The notes: a model not told the origin generated them from the sequence alone. A stretch of DNA of 64,000 nucleotides from Euphorbia lathyris (GCF_963576675.1 NC_088912.1:10625001-10689000), one strand, 5' to 3'. Shown: positions 21,819-33,467, numbered from the stretch's first letter. Numbers and translations are program-made.

Positions 21819-23880
21819 ATGGCATGGAGAGGGCAACTTTCTAAGAATCTTAAAGAGCTTAGGATTTTGATTTGCCAAACTTCACCCGCAAGTTCTTCGG
21901 CTAGGTATTCTTTTTCTCATTCCATTATGTATAAGAGTTAAATTTGTCCCTAAGATTATTGGATAAGTTTAGTTTTACCCTTATAGTACAAAACAATTCA
22001 ATTCTGCACCTGCGGTAGAAACTTTAACTCAATTTTACCTTTTCTAAGTAAATACCGATGAAAATTAGCAACTGAATTCCATGGAAAAGTGTAAAATTGA
22101 GCTAGAATTTCTACCGCGAGGTCAAAATTGAGCCCTTTATTATGATAAGGGAAAAACAATAACCTTATAATCTTATTAATTGCTTTCAACTTTCTTGTAA
22201 TCTGTTCTCTATTTCTTTCCTTTTCTTCTGATTATCGTTGTTGTAATTGATAGAGCATTTGTGGAGAAAAATTACAAGGATTTAAAGACTTTGAACCCTA
22301 AACTCCCAATCCTAATTCGTGAGTGCAATGGCATTGAGCCCCAGCTATGGGCTAGATATGGTGCGTTTTTATGTGTTTCCCTATTTCCATTCTTTGCTTT
22401 TTTTTTTTTGTTTCTTCATTGTTCACTTTCAAACTTGCACTCAAACACCTAATGAGCTTCTAAACTTTGAAAACGACTTTCTGCCATCTCAATTTGCTTA
22501 GAATGACCTTTCAGCTACGTCAACATTCTTAAAATGAATGTTTCACCATCTCAACATGTTTGAACTGCTAGTGACATGTATATTGCGCGTTACCACCGCG
22601 TGGAAATAAGGGGTTAGCAATGGCAGTTTAAGCAAGTTGAGAGAGGAAAAAAAAAGTAGTTTTAAAAGTTTAGAGAGTCATTAATGTTAGAGTGCAAGTT
22701 AGAGGGGCCGGATATGATTGATTGTCTACGATTGATTTCTTTTTGCTACTTAGCCTTCATATTATTGAGGAGCCATGAAATATAGGCTAAATTGTACCGA
22801 GGGTCACTGAAATTTGATGTTGGTTTTGTAAAAGTTACTATACTTCATTTTCTTTCCGTCATGGAACCAATTGAACTAAAAGCTTAAGTTTTTAGTTGAA
22901 TTGGTTTCACGACATGGTATCAGAGCTTTTGGTGTCTTGAGTACTACTTTGTGACAGATCCTTGTTGGAGCGGTCAAACCCATTTTCGTGACTGACGAGA
23001 GCTCAGAGGAGGGAGGCAGAACTGTTGTGTGTTATTATTGTCATGACACTTTCAAAAAACTATATGCCAACTAAGCGCCACTTCGGACAATGATGTGAAA
23101 TTTTTTTTTTTTTTTGGGCTGAGGATGTGCTACATGGCACATATGTAGCTAATAAAAGTCACACATGTCCAACATGATGCTTAGTTGACATGTAGTCAAT
23201 TGTTTCTTGTGTGTGAGTTTTTATACACAATTTGTTGGGTTAATTTAATTGAATTCAATGATTTTTTTTGAAAGAAAATGAAGTTTATTGACCTTTTCGA
23301 AACAGACTTCAAACTTCAATAACCGTCCATGTATTTTACGGTAGATTTTACCTCGGAATATAAGATGCGCACCTATGTTGCACAGACACTTCTTTTTAGT
23401 AGCATTTCTGCGTTTTGTGTCCATGTCTGCGTCGGTTTCATGCCCGTGTCTGTTTTTTTGTTTGAAGACTACTTTATGAAGGTTATGTTTTCGAAATAAC
23501 GTTTCCAAAGTCCATTTCTGTTTCTGTGTCTGTGCAATATAGATACACACCTGCTGCATTAGCAAATGGTTTGTAATAGCGTTTTGTGCTGGTGCTTTTT
23601 ATTGTAATAAATTTTGTCACAAACCCAATAACGAACTTAAATAATTCTTTGGATAGCATATTTGTACAAAGGACTGTCAATTTTTACACGGTAATACGAT
23701 TTACAAAGACAATTTATCTGATACGATTGTCATATTTTGTTGCATTTACATCATATATAATCACGTGGAATTGCAGATATGGGTGTGGAGAGGGGAATTC
23801 GGTTGGAAGGTTTGAACGAGGAACAAATCTCTAAGGCTCTTCAAGACCTTGTGAAAGTTGGGGCAGCCCTTAAAGTCTGA
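21819..23880 (+). CDS. NDUFA2: NADH dehydrogenase (ubiquinone) 1 alpha subcomplex subunit 2, complex I B8 subunit
   Basis: Small accessory subunit of mitochondrial respiratory complex I, thioredoxin-like L51/S25 fold, inner membrane matrix arm. Three coding exons: 21819-21904, 22254-22360, 23777-23880 (TGA 23878-23880); total 297 nt, 98 residues, as expected for plant B8. Exons join in phase (AG|A, G|AT) with AG acceptors and GT donors (gtattc, gtgcgt). Visible signatures: [17 protein letters not shown] at the N terminus, [20 protein letters not shown] in exon 2 followed by [15 protein letters not shown], and [16 protein letters not shown] near the C terminus. MITE pieces flank exon 1 and lie in the second intron without touching exons. 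Site II motifs upstream fit its role. No pseudogene sign. Confidence 0.95.
22789..23345. repeat. MITE-like inverted repeat in NDUFA2 intron 2
   Basis: Left 'ctaaattgtaccgagggtca' and the reverse complement of the right end ('taccgtaaaatacatggacg') are weakly matching; both arms meet at 'acttcattttctttc'. A similar end fragment lies at about 1920-2010 in a FAR intron. A 14-T run is at 23100-23115. No gene inside. Confidence 0.5.
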
Positions 23881-24138
23881 GGTATATTGCTGTTGTTTTG
23901 TTTAACTTTATGTTGATCCACCTTCTGCGGTAAAGGGTCAATTTGGTCTTTCAACTTCGATAAACTGCAACCGAAACACTTGAATTTTGTTATGCCTCAG
24001 TTGAGGAGATGTCTTTTTAACTCTTGTAATATGGTTAAAGCTCTGTTGAGGAGGGCAAAATAAGTATTTGACTATAATTTACGGTAACGTGGGTTAAAAA
24101 ATGTGTAGTTCTTATCGAGGTTATTATTATTTTTATTT

Positions 24139-24516
24139 GGGTAAATAATTTATTAGTCCCCTAGTTTTTACCTAACACATTGTTTAATCCTTCTATTTTG
24201 AAAAACACATTTTAAGATCCCTATCTTTTACCAATATTAACTTGTGGTCCTTTTACCTATTTTTTTTAGATTTTTAACCGAATATATCTTAGCTTTTAAG
24301 ACAACCACGGTACAATACAAGTTGACCATGTTACTCTGTTATTTTATATATATTTGATTATACTAAAATATAACGATTACAAGTCTAAAAAAACTAGACA
24401 AAATGACCAAATGGTTAATACTGGCAAAAGTTAGGGACATTTTAATGTGTTTTTCAAAATAGGGGGACTAAACAGTGTGTTAAGTAAAAACTAGGGGACT
24501 AATACATTATTTACTC
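24139..24516. repeat. Mutator-type fold-back MITE downstream of NDUFA2
   Basis: 378 bp; left GGGTAAATAATTTATTAGTC, right end reverse complement GAGTAAATAATGTATTAGTC, both followed by CCCTAGTTTTTAC. Flanks ATTTTTATTT and ATTTTTTTAG agree at 7 of 10 positions. Confidence 0.7.
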
Positions 24517-26378
24517 ATTTTTTTAGCAGATTTTTGTTGATCGGGACTTTAATGTTCGAGTAATATAAAATTCTAAGGATTTTTATATCAATAAACGAAA
24601 TTTAAGACTTATAATGGGTAAATTACATCCATGGATCCTCAACTTTTTTCCTTACTTTCATTGTGGTTCACGAACTTCAAAATCCGACATTATCTAATGT
24701 TATGATCTTTAAACTTTGCACCTTACTTATATAATGGGCCCTTGAACTTTGCACATTATTAACAAAACATTTTTTGGTACCCTTCATCACGATGACCATT
24801 TCAATAGTATGTAACCTTTCATTTTAAAGAATCTATATTTTTAATAACTTTAGTTTTTGGATTTGATATTATTTAGATGGTGTTTGGTTATTAAATCTAA
24901 CTATAAAAAAATTCTTTTCAAATGAAGTTATTTAATAAATTTTATCCTATCACTCAATATAAATATTATAAAATAATTGATGATAAAATCTATATTTGTA
25001 AATTAAGATTACTTTAAGTGTTAAGAATTTTAAATTGTTTAATTAAAGATCTTGAATTTAGTCCATCCAATACTAAATTGACCTCGGGCACGCTTTCGAT
25101 TCATAAGCAGCTTCACAGACCGCGGGCTGTTAACCTTCAACTTCATGAATTTTGTCCTTGTTTATTATCTTTGATATAGCTGTTTGGTATATACTGCACA
25201 ATTTATGTAATAAAATTCATCGATTTATATTTTAAGAATTCACTTTAATTCAATTCTGATACGGATTGAAATCGTCTGAAAGTTTTAATCATAAACTAAT
25301 AAAAATATTTATTTTCTAGCTAAACTAGGAGTGAATCCTAGATTTTATGGACTAAATCCATAGGAATAAAAAATCCCCATTGTTGAAGCTGAAAAACCTT
25401 AACAAAAGCTTCTTGAAGAAGATTATAATTTGATTGAATAAAAGTTAACTATTACAATGACAAAGAGATGAATTTATATTATCTAAAACTTAATTGTCAA
25501 ATTACATAAAAGGCTAGCTTAATCTAATTAATTAAAGAGCAAGGTTAGAGGTAAAATGGGTTGAAAGTAAAGGGGTGGCATGGATGGTAAATAGGGAGTG
25601 ACAGAGTTTGTAAATAAAGAGTGATAGGATTGTAATTAAGGAGGAAGCTGGAGTAAGGAACAAATTCATTAAAGTGAATCCACGCGGAGCGTGCCTAATT
25701 CCACATGGAGCGTGGATTGGTTTCTGAACTTTCTCCGGGCCATTCCTTCTTTCACGCAGAGCGTGCCCAATCCAAGCCCCGCGTAGGTGACCTTCTGGAC
25801 TTTTCTCTGGATCAATCCTCATTCACGCGGAGCGTGTCTGAGCTGTTATGTGGCACTGTTTTGGCCTCTTTACTCGTGTTTGGTTCTTCCTCCGACTTTC
25901 CTCGTGCGGACCCAATCCTCAAATGAGATGTCCCGCATCAAATTCACTAGTTGAGAATGATTTGCATTTTGACAATTATAGATAGTTAACAACACGATGT
26001 ATTTCAAACAATGAGATGAAATTTTCACTTTAAAGGATGGATTCAAAATTTTCACTTTCTTCTTCACCAACCTTTACAACGGGTAGTCTATGTCTAAGCC
26101 GCTCTTGTGAAATATTTTAACATTAAATTCAGAATTACCATTTTCATATTCAAATGTTACTAAAGATCCATAAGCAATAGAGTAATACTCAGCAAATTCT
26201 GACCATCCGTTTTGCAACCAAATCTCACGGTCAGTTTTCACAATCTCTATTTTTCAATTCACACCATTTGGTACTTTCAATATTACTTGACTTGACAAAT
26301 CATCTCCATTAGTTTTCATAAATTTTCTTGGAAAGGCGCTGTTTACAAAGAACGAAAATTAATTGACGATAAAAACAA
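24517..26378. other. Intergenic spacer with a GCGT-palindrome cluster
   Basis: Mostly AT-rich. A one-armed 'gggtaaattacatccatgg' MITE-like end starts at 24616. Between 25681 and 25836 five words of the form CACGCnnnGCGTG (or close) occur, e.g. CACGCGGAGCGTG at 25681 and 25824, set in otherwise ordinary sequence. This resembles the U3 modules of the Tat-B element at 35.6 and 58.8 kb. A decayed solo LTR is possible but no ends were found. No gene recognised. Confidence 0.4.
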
Positions 26379-26547
26379 GGCCTAATGCTCCTCTAACCCT
26401 CTTAACTTGTTCAAATTGGTTATTTTATCCATTCAACTCATCGAATATCATATTTACCCCCTTAACTCTATAGAAATGGTATTTCCTACTCCATTAACTT
26501 GTCCAAATTAATCATTTTACCCTTCTCAGCTCATCGAATGTCCTATT

Positions 26548-26665
26548 TAATAGAGTATCAATAGTTACAGGTGTATATTTGTAATTAACCCTATTAGGGT
26601 TTGATAACTCTCCTGTATAAATACTATAATCTGCTCAATACAAATCACGTTGCCTCCCACTTACA
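26548..26665 (+). repeat. Copia 5' LTR
   Basis: Starts TAATAGAG and ends CTTACA, so it departs from the usual TG start. Contains a TATA-like TGTATAAATA. Unusually short for a plant copia element. Differs from the 3' LTR at two sites (G/A and A/G). Confidence 0.92.
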
Positions 26666-26680
26666 TGGTATCAGAGCCCA
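26666..26680 (+). other. Copia primer-binding site
   Basis: TGGTATCAGAGCCCA directly after the LTR, complementary in type to the 3' end of plant initiator methionine tRNA; the standard priming site of Ty1/copia elements. Confidence 0.88.
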
Positions 26681-26740
26681 CCTCTGAACCCTAATCTCAT
26701 ATTTTTTTTCTCACCGAATTCTCTTCCTTCGGCTGCTGCT

Positions 26741-29160
26741 ATGGCTTCGTCTTCCATCTCAACATCAATCGATTCAATTGCTATGCCATCCTCGGCTGCT
26801 CCTACTTCCATCCCGCCCTCCTCATACACCTTCATCAATCCGTTTTCTAATCCCACAACAACTGATTCAATTGTTTCTCATATGCCAAATTTTCCTCCAC
26901 CTCCTCCAAACACAGTAATATCGAATTCTCCTCATACTCCCTCTTTGCACAGCCAGCTCACAATCAAATTGACGTCTACCAACTACATTCTCTGGCGTGC
27001 GCAAGCTCTCTCTGCAATCCAAGGTAGCGGATTGGCTCATCATATTGATACGGATGAAATTCCACCTCCCAAATACCTGACTGACAATGTCCGAAACCCT
27101 GCCTTTGCTCCATGGGATCAAAAGGACCAGCAGGTTCTTAATGTTCTTCTCAGCTCCGTTTCTGATTCCCTGCTGTTGGTCCCTTAGTACGTAACAAGTT
27201 AGTTCCAAGGGGGGGGATAGGAACTATTTAAAATTTTAGTACGTCAAGGCTGACTTCTTTTTCTTTGAAAAAGGATTACACAACGCGCTGAGTAAATTAA
27301 GACACTAGCTTAGTCAACTGGTGACTAAGTCAGCTTCTTTCTTTGAGTCAGGAGATAGCACTTGAATCTATTCCTGAACTCAGATACTCAATACACACAA
27401 CTCAGCGTGACCTCTTTACTTGGTCAGTTTTGTTTAAGCAAGCAATATATATATTAAGGAGTTTAAGGTTAGAAAGATGTTACTCAGCAGATTTATCCAG
27501 GTTCGGTCTCTAAGCCTACGTCCTGTCCCCAAAACACGTTCCGAGCTTTCGAATTCTCTACTGAGCTCTTTAACGGTAGAGCATCAAACCTTTTACAACT
27601 TAGAAGCTGAGTATAACAAGAGTACCTTCCTCTATACCTCTACTCACTCCTAATCTCTCGCTGAGTACTATAACCGAGTACTCAGCCTCTCATTTCTAAT
27701 CTCTAGAAATGATAAAGATTTGTCCTAAACAACAATTGTTAAGACACTTTAGATGATTGAATAATCACTCTAGACTTTTACACGAAAGATATAGAATTTG
27801 GTGTAAGTATTTGCTTTGCTTTTTCTCACAGAACTTCGAGTAGAATTTTGGTCAGCGTAATGGCTTGATGAAGATTCTGCATCGAATGAAGCAACTGAAA
27901 GGCCCTATTTATAGAGACGTCTGAGGCATCAGTCATTTCGAATTTCGAAATAACCGTTGGAGGGAAACGGCTTCCTGTCGTTGTCACTCAGTCTTGCTCA
28001 GTGCTCTTGGCCAATCAGATTCAAGTATCTTCTGTCTTCGGTCAGTACTGAGCAACTTTTAGTCAGTCCGGCAGAATGTCTCTCCATTTATGGTAAGGTC
28101 AACTAGACAGCTTTCTGTGTCTTCTGAACTTTATCCAAAGTAGAAATACTTTGTCTGGAAGTTGTTCTTGCTCAGCTGCTATCTTGTACTCTTTGTCAAT
28201 ACAACTCAGCAGCTTCGTTCCGAAGTTGTTCAACGAAGGTCTTCTCGATCCTTCTTTCGCTGAGCTGCGTTTTGTACACAACGACAGCGTTTTGCACACG
28301 CGGGCCGAGTGGTCTTGATCTGTTTGACTTGGGCTTTGACTTCCGTATTGGGCTTTAAGCCTTTTAGTCTTTATGTCTTATAAACAATTTAACTCAACAT
28401 TGAACAAAACATTAGTGTAATAAATCAAAGCATTTAAACTTAGTGTGTTTAGAATATATTTAATTTTACTTAAATAATTTTGTCAAATCAAAATCATGTG
28501 GAAAGGTGTTTCAACACCTGCTTCCTCACATCGCCAATGCCAAAACTGCTCTAGAGGCTTGGACAAAGTTAACTACCACATATGCGTCTGGATCGCGTTC
28601 TCATTTTCGGAATCTCCGTGCCAAGCTAAGTATTCTAACTAAGGGTACCGATGACATCTCTGCATATTTGCTTCGAGCTAAGGCTATTTTCGATCAATTA
28701 GCTGTTCACCAATATTTTCTTCCGGAAGAAGACCTCACCGAGGCAATCGTTCAAGGCCTGGGAGAAGATTATCACCCATTTGCTCGACACTTTAATTCAA
28801 GCAAAGACCCGATCTCTTTTGATGAGCTATTCAGTCTTCTCCTATCTGAAGAGCGAACTCTTGATCGCATTACTACGACAGCTCCAAATGCTCCGACAGC
28901 CTTGTACTCTAATCGTTCTACCTCTCATTCCGCCACCAACAGAGGTCGTGGTCGTGGAAGAAACAATAGGGGTGGACGTAACTTTGGCTACTCGGGGCAG
29001 CAATCACAAAGCCGAGGCACCTCTATTTTGGGTCAGCCTCCGTCTCATAACTATAGTGGATATTCATAGCAATCTACCCCGACTCCCTGACCTCACCTCA
29101 CGTACCATAATTGTCGTGGGCTTGGCCACGTGGCACGCAATTGCTCCTCACCAAAGCTAG
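26741..29160 (+). pseudogene. Copia gag, split by a solo LTR
   Basis: The N-terminal part 26741-27173 starts at an ATG and has a low-complexity S/P-rich leader, then SQLTIKLTSTNYILWRAQ, typical of the copia gag (UBN2-type) domain. It resumes at 28522 after the solo LTR and one copy of its CCTGC duplication; the frame arithmetic shows the two halves are in register. A Gly/Arg-rich tail (about 28940-29060) leads to a zinc-knuckle region. In-frame stops TAG 29067 and TGA 29088 follow. The knuckle's first Cys reads as Tyr (TAC), so the CCHC motif is damaged. Capsid function is lost. Confidence 0.85.
27174..28516 (-). mobile_element. Solo LTR (SIRE-like copia) inserted in copia gag
   Basis: 1343 bp. 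On the minus strand it starts TGTTGAAACACC and ends GGGACCAACA. Flanked by CCTGC at 27169-27173 and 28517-28521 (perfect 5-bp TSD). A TATA box CTATAAATAG lies on the minus strand at 27914-27905. No internal region or second LTR, so it is a solo LTR left by LTR-LTR recombination. SIRE assignment rests on the start sequence and length only. Confidence 0.88.
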
Positions 29161-29216
29161 GCAGAGACAGCCACTTCCCTCCCCAATCTCACATCGCCAC
29201 TGCTCAATCAACTCCT

Positions 29217-29489
29217 CAACCCTGGGTATTGGATTCCGGCGCTACTCATCACCTCACATCGGACCTTGGGAACCTGAACATTCATTCTGAGTACACCGGC
29301 CCTGATGAAGTTCAAATTGGTAATGGTTCATCCCTTCCTATAACTCGAGTCGATAATTCCACTGTTTTAGTTGGTCAGAGTCAATTTCACTTATGCAATA
29401 TTCTCCATGTTCCAAAGTCAGCTCACAATCTAATTTCTGTTTATGCACTAACAAACTCTAACCCTGTCTCTGTGGAATTTTTTTTCTGA
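29217..29489 (+). pseudogene. Copia aspartic protease
   Basis: Pepsin-like retroviral-type protease that would cleave the polyprotein. The active-site motif is intact as WVLDSGATHHLT, followed by a beta-rich stretch to NLISVYALT. The frame runs into TGA at 29487 after a run of eight T; the neighbouring frame continues the polyprotein, so a single-base indel in the T run is the break. In frame with gag, separated by the stops at 29067 and 29088. Confidence 0.82.
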
Positions 29490-30972
29490 TCGTTTTGTTG
29501 TTAAGGACTTGGAGACGGGCACGATTCGGGCACAAGGCCGGAGTAACGCTGGGTTATACTCTTTTTGTTTATCTGCTTCAAATAAGTGTTCTGCATAAGT
29601 CGCTAGTGTAACTCGTTGGCATGATCGTCTAGGGCATGCATCTTTTCCTATTGTCAGACAATTCCTTGCTATGAATAATATCGTTGCTTCAAATAATAAT
29701 AAAGCTGTGTTGTGTTCTTCTTGTTGTGTTAGCAAAAGTCACAAGTTACCTTTTGTCTTGTCTTCTCATATATCGCATGCTCCACTTGAATTAATTTGTG
29801 CCGATGTTTGGGGTTCTGCACCCGTCATTTCTATGGATGGCTATCGCTATTATGTGCTCTTTCATGACCATTACACGAAATATAGCTGGATTTATTTTAT
29901 GAAACAAAAGTCGGACGTACATGACATCTTTATTCAATTTCGAACAATTATCGAAAAATACTTTGCTAAATCCATTAAATGCTTTCAATCGGATGGGGGA
30001 GGGGAATTTGTTAAACTCACAACATACTTTCGCACCTAGGGTATTTCTCACCATATTTCCTGCCCACACACCCCCGAACAAAATGGTATGGCTGAGCGAA
30101 AACATCGCCACATAGTTTAACACGGGTTAGCCCTTTTACACCATGCTCACCTTCCACTCACATATTGGACTTATGCCTTTGACACCGCCACATTCTTAAT
30201 TAATCGCACTCCGACGGTTGTTTTAAAATTTAATAATCCTTATCAGCTATTATTTGGTGACTCGCCTGACTATTCTCTTTTCCGTGTATTTGGTTGTCTT
30301 TGTTTCCCGTGGTTGCGTCCATATGCACAATCAAAATTAGATGCACGATCCAAAGCATGTATATTTCTTGGTTATAGTAAACTTCATAAGGGTTATAAGT
30401 GCTTTGATCCAGTGTCGTCCAAATTTTTTATCTCACGCCACGTCCTATTGGATGAACAGATGTTCTTGGGTTCGACACTACTTGATGATTCTGCTACGGA
30501 ATCCAATACACAAGCTTCTCCAACACCACTGCCTATTTATCCAGTACCACAAATCCCTGCTCCTAATGTCTCGGCCACCACGGCTTCCTCTCCTGTGCAT
30601 ATTCCTCACGCCACCACAAGGCATAATCACGTCATACACAACCATGTACCCCACCCACCAATCACCTCTGCCTCATTAATTAATTTCACAACATCACCTG
30701 CTTCTCCAACTACTTCTCACCTTAATTCCCCATTACCTGCACCTATTAATTCTCCACCACCACAAAATCAACCCCCTGCCACTACTTCCCAAACTCAAAT
30801 TAATCACACATCCTATGGACCTCTCCCGTCCACTACTGCTAATACTGACTACATGCTCACCCGCTCAAAAACTGGGAATTCACGCCCTAAACCACCCCGG
30901 GCTCTCACTATTTCTGTTAATTCCACACCCACCTCTTACACCGCCGCTTCCAAACATGTCAAATGGCGTTAG
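29490..30972 (+). pseudogene. Copia pre-integrase and integrase plus linker
   Basis: Inserts the cDNA copy in the genome. The HHCC finger is seen as WHDRLGH ... CSSCC. The D,D,E core is seen as CADVWG, QSDGGGEF and TPEQNGMAERKHRH. TAA at 29596 lies before the finger; TAG 30037 and TAA 30118 interrupt the core. After FGCLCFPW and CIFLGYS comes a Pro/Ser/Thr-rich spacer (about 30480-30960), which is normal between integrase and reverse transcriptase, ending in TAG at 30970. All one frame; dead because of point stops. Confidence 0.85.
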
Positions 30973-30975
30973 GCT

Positions 30976-32472
30976 ATGCTTGAGGAATACACAGCTCTCA
31001 TGAACAATAACACTTGGATCTTGGTTTCGCCATCTTCGAGCATCAACAAAGTTGCGTGTCGGTGGCTGTTTCGCATCAAAGAACATGCCGATGGTAGTAT
31101 CGAGCGCTACAAAGCTCGACTTGTTGCAAAAGGGTTCACTCAGAGGCCTGGGATCGACTACTTTGAAACATACAGTCCTGTGGTTAAGCCTGCCACCATT
31201 CGCCTTCTGCTTTCCTTGGCAGTTTCTCTTAATTGGTCAATTCGTCAGCTTGATGTGTCCAACGCATTCCTCAATGGTACATTGGACGAGGCTGTTTACA
31301 TGGATCAGCCACTTGGCTTTGTTGATCCTAATTATCCTGACTATGTCTGTAAGCTGTAGAAATCCCTGTACGGTCTTAAACAAGCTCCCCGTATGTGGCA
31401 TCGCCGTTTGACGGAGGCTCTCACCAGTCTTGGATTTTTAGGTTCTAAAGCCGACACCTCTCTGTTTTACTATCGGAGCAGCAAGGTCACTGTGTTCTGT
31501 CTTGTTTATATTGACGACATTGTTCTACTCGTCTCCAATCAGTCCACTCTCACCTCTTTGATTGATAGCTTGAAAAATCACTTTGCTCTTCGGGATCTTG
31601 GTAAACTTAAGTACTTTCTCGGAATTGAAGCCCACTGGCTACCTAATGGTTTGCTGCTCAACCAAGAAAAATACATCACTGAGGTACTTCAAAAGGCCAA
31701 CATGCCCACTTGCAAAGGAATTTCGACTCCCATGTGTGTCAAAGAACAATTTCAACTCGGTTTGGGCGAAGTGTTTCCTGACTCCTCCTTATATCGAGGC
31801 ATCATGGGTAGCCTTCAGTACTTATCTTTCACTCGTCCCGACATCTCATTCGCAGTTAATAAATTGGCCCAGTTTATGCATGCCCCTACTCTCATACATT
31901 GGCAAGGAGTCAAGCATGTTCTTCGGTACCTCCAACACACCAAAAGTCAGGGAATTTTCTTTCTCACGGGATCACCGATCTTTCTCCATGGCTATACGGA
32001 TGCTGATTGGGCAGGCTGCTTGGATGACCGTAAATCGACTACAGGATATGCTATCTTTCTTGGTCAATCTCTCATCTCCTGGACTTCGAAGAAACAACGC
32101 TCCGTTGCGCGATCCTCTACTGAGGCCGAGTACCGCGCCCTTACCACCGGGGCATCTGAGATGGGCTGGTTACACATTCTTCTTCAGGAATTGGGCATTC
32201 GGTTACACAGGCCACCTCAGTTACTGTGTGACAATATTTCAGCCACTTATCTGACGGTTAATCCAATTTTTCATCATCGGAGTAAGCACATTGAAGTCGA
32301 CTTCTTTTTTGTTCGGGATCGGGTATCCAAGCGTCTTCTCCAGGTGCAATACATCCCCACGGTGGATCAACTTGCTGATCTATTAACAAAGCCTTTGACC
32401 AAAGCACGGTTTCAATATTTGTGTTCCAAGTTGAACGTTTTGTCAAAACCGGTTCAACTTGAGGGAGGGTAA
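30976..32472 (+). pseudogene. Copia reverse transcriptase and RNase H
   Basis: Copies element RNA into cDNA. The RT shows [18 protein letters not shown], catalytic D in [12 protein letters not shown] and YIDD in LVYIDDIVLLV. RNase H shows GYTDADWAGC, STEAEYRAL and LLCDN, all catalytic acids in place. TAG at 31357 breaks the RT between the palm motifs; downstream the frame is open for 359 codons to the final TAA at 32470, where the stop overlaps the first bases of the 3' LTR. It would be intact but for one amber codon. Confidence 0.88.
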
Positions 32473-32587
32473 TAGAGTATCAATAATTACGGGTGTATAT
32501 TTGTAATTAACCCTATTAGGGTTTGATAACTCTCCTGTATAAATACTATAATCTGCTCAATACAAATCACGTTGCCTCCCACTTACA
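32470..32587 (+). repeat. Copia 3' LTR
   Basis: 118 bp, two differences from the 5' LTR. Preceded by the polypurine tract GAGGGAGGG and followed by TSD CTATT. The reading frame of pol ends on its first three bases (TAA). Confidence 0.92.
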
Positions 32588-32944
32588 CTATTTACCCCCT
32601 TAACTCCATAAAAGTGGCATTTCTCACCCCTTATGATCATATTTACCCCCTTAACTCCATAAAATGAGTATTTCTTACCCCTTTATAGTGCAAAATTAAT
32701 AGCACTTGTTCAAATAAGTTTGAAAATATATATTTTTATTTTGTTTTAATTTGATAATTATATTGATCCTTCATGTGTTTATTATAATAATATTGTATTA
32801 CAATAATTAGATAATCAAAATTTAACTAGCAAAAAAAAAGTTGAAAAGAGAAAGAATGAATAAAAGATACAAATAACAAGAACATTTTTTTTTTGATAAA
32901 AAAACAAGAACATTAATATAAACAAGTTAAAGATATTATATGTA

Positions 32945-33072
32945 GGGAAAAGGTACCAAAATAGGCCTATGATTTTGGGAAAGTATCAATTTAGGTTCCA
33001 TGTACAAAATAACACCAATATAGGTTTAACGTGTAAAAAATGTATCAGTTTAGGCCTCGATGATGGATTGTA
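32945..33072. repeat. Mutator-type MITE 'family A' fragment, copy 3
   Basis: Left arm only: starts GGGAAAAGGTACCAAAATAG, then 'gtatcaatttaggttccatg' and 'gtttaggcctcgatgatgga'. Truncated where the arm of the 26379-33366 MITE resumes. Confidence 0.65.
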
Positions 33073-33467
33073 AGAGGTGAGAAATACCACTTTTATGGAG
33101 TTAAGGGGGTAAATAGAACATTCTATGAGTCGGGGAGGGGGTAAATGGACAAGTTGAGTGGGTGAGAAATACCACTTTTATGGAGTTAAAGGTGTAAATA
33201 GGATATTCTATGAGTTGGGGGGGGGGGGGGGATAAATGGACAAGTTGAGAGGGTGAGAAATACCACTTTTATAGAGTTAAGTGAGTAAATAGGACATTCG
33301 ATAAGTTGAGGAGGTAAAATGATCAATTTGGACAAGTTAAGGGGGCTGGAGAAGAAGTATTAGGCCTAAAAACAAACAAAGTCAGTGGCGGAGCCAGGAG
33401 GGAAAGCTCGAAGGGGCTCCACTGTATGCAGAAAATAAAATTAAACAAGTTACTAAAAGAAAAGGAT

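Larger units (their letters stand above)
26548..32587 (+). mobile_element. Ty1/copia LTR retrotransposon (degenerate), 118-bp LTRs
   Basis: TSD CTATT at 26543-26547 and 32588-32592. LTRs 26548-26665 and 32470-32587 are 118 bp each and differ at two positions. PBS TGGTATCAGAGCC follows the 5' LTR (initiator tRNA-Met type). A polypurine tract GAGGGAGGG (32461-32469) precedes the 3' LTR. The order gag, protease, integrase, reverse transcriptase, RNase H is that of Ty1/copia. The coding region carries many stops, one frameshift and a solo LTR inside gag. Confidence 0.93.
26379..33366. repeat. Fold-back MITE, perfect 9-bp TSD, split by a copia element
   Basis: Left end GGCCTAATGCTCCTCTAACC; right end reverse complement GGCCTAATACTTCTTCTCC. 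TAAAAACAA flanks both ends (26370-26378 and 33367-33375, perfect). The arms repeat 'cccccttaactccataaa' and its inverse several times. A 6.0-kb Ty1/copia element occupies 26548-32587, and a family A fragment lies at 32945-33072. The right arm has a G run at about 33218-33230. Confidence 0.8.
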
